DNA of 64,000 nt from Rubrivivax albus (GCF_004016515.1 NZ_SACT01000003.1:1-64000), one strand, 5' to 3'. Shown: positions 50,355-58,721, counted from the stretch's first letter. Numbers and translations are program-made. Notes: generated by a model not told the origin, from the sequence alone.

Positions 50355-50801
50355 GTGAGCCTGTCGTCGCGCCTTCTTCTCGTCGACGGCGACGATGTGC
50401 TGCATCGCCTGCCGGTAAGCGCGTACCACCGGCTGCTGCAGCCCGATGCGGCTGCACGGGTTCCGGCTTTCGCCGGCCGGCGGGTTCGTCTGGCCAGTGT
50501 GGTCGTCGAAGTGGCGGGCAGCGTGGTGCTGGGTGTGCGGCGACTGGATTTCGACCTGCTCGAGTTCGATGCCGATGGGCGGCTCGATGCGCGGCGCTAC
50601 GGCGCCCAGCAGGTGGCCCGCCTGGATGCAATGTTGTCTTCGGCGCTGGGCAGCGGCGTTATGCCGTCAGGCGTCGTCGACGCCAGTGATCGTTTCAGGG
50701 CCCGGGGCGGCACGTGGACGCCCGCACCTGAGCTTCGCCGCCGCATCGAGGCGGCCGCCTGCGCAGGCGGGCTCGCACGCCGGGTACGGGTGGTGGGGTG
50801 A
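50355..50801 (+). CDS. Hypothetical protein
   Basis: 148 residues from a GTG at 50355, which I prefer over a TTG at 50340. The sequence looks like a small soluble alpha/beta domain (LLLVDGDDVLHRLP; RRVRLASVVVEVAG; LDFDLLEFDADGRLD). Unrecognised. Placed behind the DUF6880-like gene and perhaps co-transcribed with it. Confidence 0.55.
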   Translation: MSLSSRLLLVDGDDVLHRLPVSAYHRLLQPDAAARVPAFAGRRVRLASVVVEVAGSVVLGVRRLDFDLLEFDADGRLDARRYGAQQVARLDAMLSSALGSGVMPSGVVDASDRFRARGGTWTPAPELRRRIEAAACAGGLARRVRVVG

Positions 50802-50823
50802 CCGGCGGCGGCCACACCCAGCG

Positions 50824-51045
50824 TCACGCCGCGTCCGGGTCGTCGAGGATGCGGCTGAGACGGTACTCGGTCACCTCACCCGTCTGCACCAGGGTCACGT
50901 GCATCAACGGGTCTCCGTCCTCGAGCCGCCTGAGCGCATTGCCGACCAGATAGGGCGGTCCGACGGGTCCGAAGGTCTTGATGCGCCCGACCACGCCGGA
51001 AATCGCAGCAAGCTGGCCGGCAGTATGTGGGCTCGTGCCAGTCAT
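50824..51045 (-). CDS. DUF5397-like small protein
   Basis: 73 residues with GVVGRIKTFGPVGPPYLVGN and GEVTEYRLSRILDDPDA, which resemble the small DUF5397 family; function unknown. On the minus strand, 15 bases downstream of the lipoprotein gene at 51061. It could be part of the lipoprotein operon. Confidence 0.55.
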   Translation of the reverse strand: MTGTSPHTAGQLAAISGVVGRIKTFGPVGPPYLVGNALRRLEDGDPLMHVTLVQTGEVTEYRLSRILDDPDAA

Positions 51046-51060
51046 CGGGTCACCAGTCCT

Positions 51061-51444
51061 TCACTTGCCGGCAGCGTTGCTGGCCGGCTGCCCGGGTGCC
51101 GCCGCCGAAGCGCCGCCCGGTGCTTCCGACTGCGGCGCCCGCACCTTGATGAAGATGCAGGTCACCCCGCCGTTGGTCATCGCCACCGCGTAGCGCAGGT
51201 CGCAGTTCATCGAAGCGAACATGACCGGCAGTTGTTCGTTGCCGAAGCGCGACGGCATGAACACGACCCGCTGGCCCGGCTTGCAGCCCGTCTCGACCCG
51301 CACCTCTTGCGTCGCGCAGATCTCGGTCTGGGCCAGGGCGCTGGTGTCAGCTGCAGGGGCAGGCGCGGCAGGCGAGGCCTGCTGCCCCTGCGTGCAACCG
51401 AGCAGACCGATTGCCACCAGGGCCGCCAGCGCCGACGTCTTCAT
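51061..51444 (-). CDS. Small lipoprotein, unknown function
   Basis: 127 residues with a lipoprotein signal (MKTSALAALVAIGLLGC, lipobox LLGC), a Pro/Ala-rich linker and a compact domain with cysteine pairs (EICATQEVRVETGC; MNCDLRYAV; GVTCIF) likely to form disulfides in the periplasm. The ATG at 51444 is chosen because it fits the signal; longer frames extend over the neighbour. Twelve bases after the upstream lipoprotein gene. Confidence 0.6.
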   Translation of the reverse strand: MKTSALAALVAIGLLGCTQGQQASPAAPAPAADTSALAQTEICATQEVRVETGCKPGQRVVFMPSRFGNEQLPVMFASMNCDLRYAVAMTNGGVTCIFIKVRAPQSEAPGGASAAAPGQPASNAAGK

Positions 51445-51455
51445 GACGGGCGCCC

Positions 51456-52070
51456 TCACGACGGGAAGGCCTCGACCAGCGTCACCGTGGCGCCCGTGGC
51501 CTTCACGGCCTCGACCATGCCGTTGATGGTGCGCGGGATGAACTGGCTGGAGTCCCCCGTCAGCGGCTTCATCAGCGTCGCCGCCAGCGTCTGCGCGTTG
51601 AAGGCCCCCGAAGCCTTGCGGAAGGTCGTGTAGACGTTGAGCGACCAGCCGCCCTGGTAGGGCATCACGCAGGCGAAGAAGCTCGTCGCCTCCCCGTACT
51701 TGCGCATCGAGGAGTCGCCAGCCTGCGCCGTCATGATCGCGCCCTCGCAGGTCGGCACCTGCAGGTTCTGGCCCGACGCGGCAGCCAGCGCCGCCAGGTT
51801 CGAGCCCTTGAAGGGCGACACCAGCTGGAAGCGCGGCGCCTTTTCCGGCAGCGGCGACGGCGGGATGGCGTTGGTGATCTGCACCGCGCTCATGTTCTTC
51901 TGCAGCGACGTCTTGACCGCCTCGGCCACCTGGGAGTGCGTGACGCCTGGCGCGGCCTTGATGTCGTAGATGGCGTACCCAGGCGTCGTCTCGACGGTGG
52001 GCGTGGTGCTGGCACACCCGGCCAGCGCTGCGGCCGCGACGGCCGCCGAAAGAATCGCGAACTGCTTCAA
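51456..52070 (-). CDS. Lipoprotein, unknown function
   Basis: 204 residues. The start is a TTG at 52070, supported by GAGGGGGA about eight bases before it. A lipobox (AALAGC, Cys about residue 18) is followed by a domain with AEAVKTSLQKN and a C-terminal segment (NGMVEAVKATGATVTLVEAF). I do not recognise the family. It is divergent from the XRE gene and heads the unit with the smaller lipoprotein. Confidence 0.6.
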   Translation of the reverse strand: MKQFAILSAAVAAAALAGCASTTPTVETTPGYAIYDIKAAPGVTHSQVAEAVKTSLQKNMSAVQITNAIPPSPLPEKAPRFQLVSPFKGSNLAALAAASGQNLQVPTCEGAIMTAQAGDSSMRKYGEATSFFACVMPYQGGWSLNVYTTFRKASGAFNAQTLAATLMKPLTGDSSQFIPRTINGMVEAVKATGATVTLVEAFPS

Positions 52071-52178
52071 GAAGATCCCCCTCGGTGTTGCCACACGCTC
52101 GTCCGAGCAGCGTTCCACCGCTGCTGATGTGCGAATGAGTGTGTGTATGAATTAGTGTACTTTCTGGACAGTCGGGCG

Positions 52179-52460
52179 GTGGCTTCCCGCCCTGCCTCCG
52201 TCCAGCACCGCTTCGGCGCCCGCGTGCGCGAGCTGCGCCTGGCCAGCGGCCTCACGCAGGAGGATCTGGCCGAGCACTGCGGCCTGTTCCGCACCTACAT
52301 GAGCCGCATCGAGACCGGGGTGGCCAACCCCACGCTGGCCATGATCGAGGCGCTGGCCACGAGCCTGGGGGTGTCGATCGCCGAGCTGTTCCCCGAGCCA
52401 GAAGCCCGCCCTGCTGCGCGGTCTGCTGCGAAGGCCGGCTCCCGCGGCAAGGTGCGCTGA
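52179..52460 (+). CDS. XRE-family helix-turn-helix regulator
   Basis: 93 residues from GTG at 52179 (earlier GTG codons at 52143 and 52155 are also possible). A single HTH covers most of it: RFGARVRELRLASGLTQEDLAEHCGL...MSRIETGVANPTLAMIEALA. The basic C-terminal tail (AKAGSRGKVR) is unstructured. Divergent from the lipoprotein pair, which it may control. Confidence 0.75.
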   Translation: MASRPASVQHRFGARVRELRLASGLTQEDLAEHCGLFRTYMSRIETGVANPTLAMIEALATSLGVSIAELFPEPEARPAARSAAKAGSRGKVR

Positions 52461-52487
52461 CCCCTGACAAGCCGACACTGGCGGCCA

Positions 52488-52907
52488 TCAGTGCACGTCC
52501 GCCCGGACGAACCCGCCCAGGATCTGCAGGTACTGCTCGACCTTGAGCCGCCCGAGCCGGTACAGCAGCGTCACGCCGATCACCGCCATGTCGCCCGAGG
52601 CCACCTGGAGGTAGCCCACTTGGCCGGCGGCCGCCCTGCGCAGCGCGCCCACGCGGACCCGGCGCAAGCCCGGACGGTCGACGAGCCAGTCCAGCAGAGC
52701 CACCTGGTCTTCCGCCGTCGTAGGCCGCCCCAACGCCTGGACGAGGAAACGCAGTTGCGTCCCGCTCATCTCCAGGTCATGGACCTCGGCATAGTCCTCG
52801 ATGGCACGCTCGAGGTCCCGCACCCGGGACAGCGGTGTGCCAGGCGCGGCGTACAGTTCGAGCGTGAAGGCCGTGCCGGCCCCCGGCTCGCGCTCAGCGG
52901 CCATCAT
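52488..52907 (-). CDS. Hypothetical protein, first of three apparently related tandem genes (3'-most)
   Basis: 139 residues of unknown family. The segment LRFLVQALGRPTTAEDQVALLDWLVDRPGLRRVRV (split) shares a pattern with the two neighbouring genes: hydrophobic strand, G-x-P, an acidic D, then L-x-W-L and VxxVxV. The C-terminal half has a hydrophobic stretch (MAVIGVTLLYRLGRL) that might be a short membrane-associated helix. Start overlaps the upstream stop by 14 bases, so the two are coupled. Confidence 0.5.
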   Translation of the reverse strand: MMAAEREPGAGTAFTLELYAAPGTPLSRVRDLERAIEDYAEVHDLEMSGTQLRFLVQALGRPTTAEDQVALLDWLVDRPGLRRVRVGALRRAAAGQVGYLQVASGDMAVIGVTLLYRLGRLKVEQYLQILGGFVRADVH

Positions 52908-53214
52908 GGCCCAGCCTCGCGATCGCCTTGACCTCGTGCGGCGTCGGCTTCTCGATGCCGAGCGTGGCCACCTGCGGCTGGCGCCACAGCCACAGCATCA
53001 CGAGGCCGGTGTCCTGGGAGGTGATGGGCCCCTTGAGGCCCAGAAGCAGGATGCGGTCGTTGCCCTGGCTCAGGGCGAAGAGTCCCGAGCCGACCAGGAA
53101 GCGGTTGAGGCGGCGGACGAAGTGCAGCACGCCGCGCGGCTCCATGGCCGGGGTACCGCCGATGTGAAGCCACACGAGGCGGCGATCGGATTGGGGAGTG
53201 ATGCGGACGTTCAT
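52894..53214 (-). CDS. Hypothetical protein, second of three apparently related tandem genes
   Basis: 106 residues from the ATG at 53214, which has a strong AAGGAGAT six bases upstream. The pattern seen in its neighbours recurs as ILLLGLKGPITSQDTGLVMLWLWRQPQVATLGI (split): strand, G-P, D, then L-x-W-L and V-x-x-L-x-I. Unrecognised; no signal peptide. Overlaps the downstream gene. Confidence 0.55.
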   Translation of the reverse strand: MNVRITPQSDRRLVWLHIGGTPAMEPRGVLHFVRRLNRFLVGSGLFALSQGNDRILLLGLKGPITSQDTGLVMLWLWRQPQVATLGIEKPTPHEVKAIARLGHDGR

Positions 53215-53326
53215 GCGATATCTCCTTGGGTAGTCCGGTTGAAACTGGATGACGACACGGGAGCGCCCGCTGGTGGGCCGCGGATGAACGGCAGGAAGTT
53301 GGGTTGGAGGCAACGCATGACCGGCC

Positions 53327-53701
53327 TCACGACGCGAGCAGGAGCGTGGTCGCGCGGTCCACGAAGAGCGTCAGCCCCTTGGCCCTGGCGTGCGCCGCGT
53401 CCAGCACGCGCACCGACTGGACACCGCGGCTGAGCGCAAGCCAGGTCAGGAGCTTTCCTTTGCTGCGCAGATCCACGCCGCCGGGCCCGCTGAGGTGCAG
53501 GCAGATGCCCCGCCCATCGGAGGGCAGTTGCTCGACCTGCAGGTGCAGGCTGCTGGCGAAGACCTCGAAGGTCTTGCGCCAGGTGTCGGCGGCAGCGCTG
53601 TCCAGGGTGTCGTGCAGACGCACGGCCACCGCCGAAACGCCCATGAGCATGGCGGGCGGGAAGGTGCTGTAGTCCAGGTGTGTCGGGTCTCGGTCGGTCA
53701 T
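53327..53701 (-). CDS. Hypothetical protein, third of three apparently related tandem genes
   Basis: 124 residues from the ATG at 53701, preceded by AGGAG at eight bases. The shared pattern reads ICLHLSGPGGVDLRSKG followed by LLTWLALSRGVQSVRVLD. N-terminal 40 residues are amphipathic. No family known to me. 112 bases upstream of the next gene in the series. It lies directly beside the integrase unit and may travel with the element. Confidence 0.55.
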   Translation of the reverse strand: MTDRDPTHLDYSTFPPAMLMGVSAVAVRLHDTLDSAAADTWRKTFEVFASSLHLQVEQLPSDGRGICLHLSGPGGVDLRSKGKLLTWLALSRGVQSVRVLDAAHARAKGLTLFVDRATTLLLAS

Positions 53702-53815
53702 GTCGGTGTCTCCTGAGAAAGTGAAGGGACGAGTTCGCCCAGCGCGGTGGCCGAAGCCACCTCGGACAAGCGGGTAGAGAGGGGTTAGTAGCCGGTCAGG
53801 CCGAAGGTCCGGCGC

Positions 53816-55078
53816 TCACGGCTTGGGTGCCGCCGGGGCGGCAGGCTCGCTGGCTGCGACGTTGGTCGTCGCGAAGCGGGTGGCCAGCAGGCGGTCGATG
53901 GCCGAGCCGTCCTGGCGGGTCATGTTCGGCACGAAGCGGCTATAGACCGTGAAGAGCATCTGGGTGCTTGAGTGCCCAAGCTGGCGGGCCACCCACTCGG
54001 GTGCTTCGCCTGAGGCGAGCCACAGCGTCGCAGCCGTGTGCCGCATCTGGTACGGCCTGCGCTGGGCCAGCCCGAGGTGACGCAGCAGCGGGTACCAGAC
54101 CCGGTCGCTGAAGTTCTTGTTGTCGATGGGCTTGCCCTCGCGGTTGCAGAAGACGTACTCGCTGAGCTTGCCGCTGACTTCCCACTGGCGCTTCAGGGCC
54201 TCGTAGACCGGCTGGGACATCTGGATGTCGCGCTGCGAGCTGTCAGTCTTGGTGTACTCGTCCTCGCCCAAGACGAAGGTCTCCCGGATGAGGATGAGGC
54301 GATGTACGAAGTCGACGTACTTCCACTTCAGGCCGTTGACCTCGCCCGTGCGCATGCCCGTGAGGAAGCGGACCTGGAGGTAGTCGCGCCAGTCCATGCG
54401 CACCGTCTTCAGGATCCGATCGACCTCTTCCAGCGTGAACGGCTGGACATCCGACTTCCTGACCTTGAGCGGCTTGACGGTCGCCAAGGGCGAGACGAAC
54501 CCGTGGCGGTCGGCGGCATCGGCCATCACCTGGCGCATCACGGCCAGAATGTTGTTGATGCGCTTGGCGCTGAGCTTCTCGCCCGTTCGTCCCGGCTTCT
54601 CTGCCAGCTTGGCGCGGAAGGAAAACACGTCGGACTTGGTGATCGTGCCGACAGGCTTGTCGCCGAAGGCCGGCAGCAGGTGACCGTTCAGCGTCGAGTT
54701 CAGAACCTTGATGTGCGAGCGACGCCATTCGACCTGGTGCTCGGCGAGCCAGGTGCTGACGAAGTCGCGGAAGGTCGGGGTCGACGGCGCTGCCACCTCT
54801 GCGGCCGCGGCAGCAACAGTGGTCACAGGTCTCGGTGCGACACCCACTTGGGATACCACGGGCTGCGCACCAGGCGCGTTGCGGCTCGTCGGGAACGTGG
54901 AGGCATAGTCGAACGTGCCGGCTGCGATCTCCGCCTCGATCTTGGCCAGAACCTTCTCGAGACGCTTGCGGTTGGCAGGCGTATCAGGCAGCGCCGTGTA
55001 CTCGCGGCAGCGCTGGCCGCAGTAGCGGAAATCCAGAAACAAGGTCCCACGCCCGGAGAGTTGGCGAACACTACCCAT
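53816..55078 (-). CDS. Site-specific tyrosine integrase
   Basis: 420 residues. Residues about 100-190 form the SAM-like core-binding domain (FRDFVSTWLAEHQVEW), and the catalytic domain has the box-I Arg (LTGMRTGEV), a Lys (TKTDSSQRD), RPYQMRHTAATL, LGHSS and the nucleophile Tyr in TVYSRF. In the second box the usual H-x-x-R is Y-x-x-R, a known natural variation. The ATG at 55078 has GGAGG eight bases upstream and overlaps the excisionase stop; an in-frame ATG at 55093 is less likely. It should integrate and excise the surrounding element. Confidence 0.85.
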   Translation of the reverse strand: MGSVRQLSGRGTLFLDFRYCGQRCREYTALPDTPANRKRLEKVLAKIEAEIAAGTFDYASTFPTSRNAPGAQPVVSQVGVAPRPVTTVAAAAAEVAAPSTPTFRDFVSTWLAEHQVEWRRSHIKVLNSTLNGHLLPAFGDKPVGTITKSDVFSFRAKLAEKPGRTGEKLSAKRINNILAVMRQVMADAADRHGFVSPLATVKPLKVRKSDVQPFTLEEVDRILKTVRMDWRDYLQVRFLTGMRTGEVNGLKWKYVDFVHRLILIRETFVLGEDEYTKTDSSQRDIQMSQPVYEALKRQWEVSGKLSEYVFCNREGKPIDNKNFSDRVWYPLLRHLGLAQRRPYQMRHTAATLWLASGEAPEWVARQLGHSSTQMLFTVYSRFVPNMTRQDGSAIDRLLATRFATTNVAASEPAAPAAPKP

Positions 55079-55307
55079 GGAGGACACCTCCATTGGCCAT
55101 CGGGATGGCGGCCAGCGAAGCCGCCGAGGTCTTCGTCATGTCCTCCGCGATGCGGTCCCAGACGAAGAGGATCTTGCGGCCACCGAAGGGGCGGATGTAG
55201 TGCACCCCCTCCAGCAAGACACTGTCCTTCAGGCGTTCACGAATCGTGCGCACGTCGTACTTGATGCGCGCAGACAACTCATCGGTTGTCAGCAGTTCAG
55301 ATTGCAT
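55071..55307 (-). CDS. Excisionase / AlpA-like DNA-binding protein
   Basis: 78 residues from ATG 55307, which has AAAGGAG five bases upstream. TTDELSARIKYDVRTIRERLKDSVL is the winged-helix start typical of phage-type excisionases and AlpA proteins, continuing YIRPFGGRKILFVWDRI. Such proteins bend DNA at the att site and favour excision. It overlaps the integrase gene by eight bases and faces the ribbon-helix-helix gene at 55433. Confidence 0.75.
   Translation of the reverse strand: MQSELLTTDELSARIKYDVRTIRERLKDSVLLEGVHYIRPFGGRKILFVWDRIAEDMTKTSAASLAAIPMANGGVLHG
55079..55091 (-). promoter_or_regulatory. Hairpin covering the integrase ribosome binding site
   Basis: GGAGG-ACA-CCTCC (minus-strand GGAGG-TGT-CCTCC) is a perfect 5-bp stem immediately before the integrase ATG. 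One arm is the GGAGG Shine-Dalgarno sequence itself, so when folded the integrase start is hidden. It lies inside the end of the excisionase gene, so ribosomes finishing that gene would open it; this would tie integrase to excisionase translation. Confidence 0.5.
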
Positions 55308-55328
55308 TGCGGCTCCTTTGCTAGTCAT

Positions 55329-55393
55329 GCGTATCGCTAGACATGCACAGTGTATGCGCTGCTAGCGTAGTGTCAAGCGGTCTAGCGATACGC
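55329..55393. promoter_or_regulatory. Divergent regulatory region with a 14-bp inverted repeat
   Basis: GCGTATCGCTAGAC (55329-55342) is repeated as its perfect reverse complement GTCTAGCGATACGC (55380-55393), 37 bases apart. A partial copy (GCTAGCGTAG) lies between. The region separates the excisionase/integrase unit from the ribbon-helix-helix gene. Paired sites of this sort are typical of a dimeric repressor; the RHH protein next to it is the natural candidate. Confidence 0.65.
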
Positions 55394-55432
55394 GTCGCGA
55401 AAAACTAGAATGAGAGCAACAGACCACCAGCC

Positions 55433-55681
55433 ATGAGCAGAACCCAACTTAACGTCCGCGTCAGCGAAGACCTCGAGAAGGCGATCGACGAGAAGCGCAT
55501 CGAGCTACGCGCGACGATGGGCACGATCCCGTCGCGGTCGGACGTGCTGCGCCTGGCGCTCGAGGCCTACCTAGGCATAGCGCTCGCAGAGTCGGAAGCT
55601 GACCGCCGGGGGACTACAGGGCCGGAGAAGCGACGCGCCGGGCAAAGGCCAGCTCAGCGCGCGCCCAAGAAGTCGAGCTAG
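55433..55681 (+). CDS. Ribbon-helix-helix (CopG/Arc-type) regulator
   Basis: 82 residues. QLNVRVSEDLEKAIDEKRIELRA is the beta strand plus first helix of an RHH fold, and SRSDVLRLALEAYLG the second; the last 25 residues are a basic, disordered tail. RHH dimers bind operators through the N-terminal strand. Divergent from xis/int across the 14-bp inverted repeat, so probably an element repressor. Confidence 0.75.
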   Translation: MSRTQLNVRVSEDLEKAIDEKRIELRATMGTIPSRSDVLRLALEAYLGIALAESEADRRGTTGPEKRRAGQRPAQRAPKKSS

Positions 55682-55755
55682 GCCGGTAGCCCAGTACGTC
55701 GCAAACCCCTCGATCACTCGTCATCTCACAGCATGGATAGGCGTGGAGCAGCGGC

Positions 55756-56130
55756 GTGACGGGGACAAGTCACACCATCCGCATCAGGAAGGAGGCGCCG
55801 CGCCGCCTGGTGTTTGAGGTGCTCGCTTCAACGGGCACAGTGCTCGCGCGAAGCACTCCATTTGCGACGATCTGCAAGCTGGAAGCCGGGCTATCCGTGC
55901 TTACGGCTGCCGCACGTGGACCTGAAACGCCCGTCGTCGTCAGCAGCGGCAGCACCACCTCCCTGAGCCCCGGAGGTCGAAGGAGCCGAGTGGTCTTGGA
56001 GGGCGAACTCCGGCCAGTCCAGCAGCGGGAGCTCCTCGCCGGGATCCTGGAGGCGGCGGTGGTGGACGACAGACCCGAGAGCGAGCGGCGCGCTGATCTG
56101 AGCGGACCGCTTTGCGACCTCACTGACTGA
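55756..56130 (+). CDS. Small protein with a DUF1508/YegP-like segment
   Basis: 124 residues from a GTG at 55756 with GGAG seven bases upstream. The first 45 residues (IRIRKEAPRRLVFEVLASTGTVLARSTPFATICKLEAGL, split) match the YegP pattern of two strands and a helix. The rest is Ser/Gly-rich then acidic. Function unknown. Fifteen bases before the putative methyltransferase gene, so probably one operon. Confidence 0.55.
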   Translation: MTGTSHTIRIRKEAPRRLVFEVLASTGTVLARSTPFATICKLEAGLSVLTAAARGPETPVVVSSGSTTSLSPGGRRSRVVLEGELRPVQQRELLAGILEAAVVDDRPESERRADLSGPLCDLTD

Positions 56131-56144
56131 GTCCGTTGCCTGCC

Positions 56145-58721
56145 ATGTCGGCGATAGGCAAGAGAGTCGGCGACGAGCTGTACGTACACCTCTCAGCCGT
56201 TCAGCTCTTGGCTGACACTGAACAACGCAAGCGCATCGAGAGCGCGCTCATGCTGGTGCCGGAGGGCAAGGACGCTGCGCCCAATGTCGCGAAGTTGAAC
56301 GCTCGCACCGGCAAGCTGTCTCTGCTTGCATACCCCGGGTTCGAGCAAGAACCGTTTCCTGAGCTTCAGGCCGCCTGGACATTCGCGCCCGGCGAGTTGA
56401 AGAGCCCGGCTTACAGGCACTACCAAGACTCTCTGAACCCACCGATCCTCCACCGCAAGGAGCTGCTAGTCGGCAAAGACCATCCTGAGCATGGTCGGTG
56501 GGAGCGCCTCACGAAGACCGCCGAGGAACTCGGGCTGTTCGATGACACGACGACGATTGGCTTCAGGCTCAACTGGGAAAGGATGATCGCCGAGAGAGGT
56601 TACGTGCTTGCCGGCGACGCCTTTGTTCCTCATGGGAACGAAGTCTCGGGGGAGTATGTGAGTTCAGTGCCGAACCACAAAGGCCCCGTGCGCCGGCATC
56701 TGACGGCGCTCTCGCGCAACAACCTCTCAGCGCCAATCCAGTTGCTCTTGCGCAGCGGTCTACTCGTGCACGGCGCAACGGTCTTCGACTACGGCTGCGG
56801 ACGCGGGGACGACATCAACGGCCTGGTCGCCAGTGGGTTCGACGTTCGAGGCTGGGACCCACATTTCGCACCGGAGAACGCGCAATGCGAGGCTGACGTC
56901 GTCAATCTTGGCTTCGTGGTCAATGTGATCGAAGACGCAGCAGAGAGGGTGGACGCGATCCATCGTGCCTTCAAACTGGCACGTCGAGTGATGTCCGTTG
57001 GCGTCATGCTCTACGGCAGCGAGCCTCCAGGTCGTCCGTTCCGCGATGGCTTCATCACGTCGCGCAATACCTTCCAGAAGTACTTCACGCAAGGGGAGTT
57101 CAAGGACTACCTCGAACACGTACTGCACCAAGAAGCCTTCATGGCTGGACCGGGCGTCGCCTTCGTCTTCGCAGACAAGGACCTAGAGCAGAGGTATGTC
57201 GCTGGGCGCTATCGCACCAGAGGGATCGCTGCGCGTCTTCAGGCAACCAAGGCGCCACGAGTTGGAGTCGTCAGACCGCCCAGGGAGCGCAGCCCGAGCT
57301 TACCCAAACCCCCAAAGGTCAATCGGGCCGAAGCGGAGCTGGCGCTTGTCAGACCCGACCTCGACAGACTGTGGGCGACCGCCCTAGACCTGGGTCGACC
57401 TCCAGAGCCAGACGAAGTCGAAAACCTTGAGAGCATCACGGCAAACGTGGGCAGCCTGAGCAAGGCATTGCGCTTGCTCGCAAGACACTATGACCAGGGC
57501 TTGCTCGAGGCCGCAGCCAACACCCGATCTGACGACTTGCGCCTCTACATGGCTGCGCAGCAGTTCTCTCGCCGACCCGCATACCGGCAACTCGAGCCTC
57601 GCCTACAGCGTGACATCAAGTGCTTTTTCGGCGACTACCGAACAGCACAGGCGTCAGGCATGCGCCTCCTAACTGACGCAGCCGACAGCGCGACAATCTT
57701 GGAGGCATGCCGACAGGCCGCGGCCAAGGGTCTTGGGTGGCTCGAAGCAGATCACTCACTGCAGTTGCACGTGTCGCTGGTCGAGCGACTTCCCGTCGTG
57801 CTGCGGGCTTACGTCGCTTGCGGCTTGATTTTGTGGGACGCCCTCAGCGAGGTGCAGCTCATCAAGATCCACATCGGTTCGGGGAAGCTGACACTGATGG
57901 AGTTCGATGACTTCGACGCGAGCCCGACACCCCTTCTTCGTCGTCGCATCAAGGTCAACGTGCGTAGGCAGGACTACGACCTCTTCGAGTACGGGTCAAG
58001 GGAGTATCCCAAGCCTCTGCTCTATCGAAAGAGCCGGTATCTGCATGAGGACTATGCGGGATACGCAGACCAGCTAGCGTTCGACGAAGGTCTAGAGGCA
58101 ACTGGAATCTTGGGCGACTCTGACTTCGGACCAGCCCCCGAGGCGCTTGCAGCTGCCTTGGAGGCAAGGCGTCTAGGCATCGACGGCATGAAGTTGGTGC
58201 GGAGCGAGCGCATCCCCGACCTCGATCAGCGGTGCGGCGAGAACTTCACATTCAGAGACTTCATCGAATGTGGCGAGACGCAAAGGAGGCTCTCGGTACG
58301 CAATATCCCCCTGAACCCGCATTCCTACAACGCTCTCTTCGATCTGGCAGTTCACGTTCTGGATCCGCTGGTCGACTACTTCGGTGCGATCAAGCTGACT
58401 TACGGCTTCTGCTCATCAGAGCTTGGACGCCACATACATCGAAGGGTGGCGCCGGGTCTTGATCAACACGCAGCGCTTGAGGTCAACCGTTTTGGTAGAC
58501 AGATATGCGCGCGCGGCGGTGCGGCCTGTGACTTCCTGGTCGAGCACGAGGACATGCGTGAGGTCGCCGACTGGGTCATCGCCCATACTCCCTTCGATCG
58601 CCTTTACTATTACGGTCGAGACCGCCCGATTCATGTAAGTTTCTCGCCCGCTGTTTCAGGTGAGGCTTTTCATATGCTCACTACTAAGCAGGGCCGTCTA
58701 ATTCCACGCCCACTCAATTAG
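56145..58721 (+). CDS. DNA phosphorothioation-associated putative methyltransferase
   Basis: 858 residues. The AdoMet-type motif FDYGCGRGDDINGL and the following GWDPHF, together with SRNTFQKYFTQGEFKDYLE and AGPGVAFVFADKD, are those of the family annotated as associated with DNA phosphorothioation. The family occurs beside dnd gene sets; a methyl transfer activity is predicted, not proven to my knowledge. The ATG at 56145 is preferred to a TTG at 56136. The core dnd genes are not in view. C-terminal residues 650-858 show no motif I know. Confidence 0.75.
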   Translation: MSAIGKRVGDELYVHLSAVQLLADTEQRKRIESALMLVPEGKDAAPNVAKLNARTGKLSLLAYPGFEQEPFPELQAAWTFAPGELKSPAYRHYQDSLNPPILHRKELLVGKDHPEHGRWERLTKTAEELGLFDDTTTIGFRLNWERMIAERGYVLAGDAFVPHGNEVSGEYVSSVPNHKGPVRRHLTALSRNNLSAPIQLLLRSGLLVHGATVFDYGCGRGDDINGLVASGFDVRGWDPHFAPENAQCEADVVNLGFVVNVIEDAAERVDAIHRAFKLARRVMSVGVMLYGSEPPGRPFRDGFITSRNTFQKYFTQGEFKDYLEHVLHQEAFMAGPGVAFVFADKDLEQRYVAGRYRTRGIAARLQATKAPRVGVVRPPRERSPSLPKPPKVNRAEAELALVRPDLDRLWATALDLGRPPEPDEVENLESITANVGSLSKALRLLARHYDQGLLEAAANTRSDDLRLYMAAQQFSRRPAYRQLEPRLQRDIKCFFGDYRTAQASGMRLLTDAADSATILEACRQAAAKGLGWLEADHSLQLHVSLVERLPVVLRAYVACGLILWDALSEVQLIKIHIGSGKLTLMEFDDFDASPTPLLRRRIKVNVRRQDYDLFEYGSREYPKPLLYRKSRYLHEDYAGYADQLAFDEGLEATGILGDSDFGPAPEALAAALEARRLGIDGMKLVRSERIPDLDQRCGENFTFRDFIECGETQRRLSVRNIPLNPHSYNALFDLAVHVLDPLVDYFGAIKLTYGFCSSELGRHIHRRVAPGLDQHAALEVNRFGRQICARGGAACDFLVEHEDMREVADWVIAHTPFDRLYYYGRDRPIHVSFSPAVSGEAFHMLTTKQGRLIPRPLN

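Noticed and set aside
53702..53815. Attachment site near the integrase 3' end
   Set aside because: No repeat of this segment was recognised elsewhere in the window, so attL/attR cannot be assigned.
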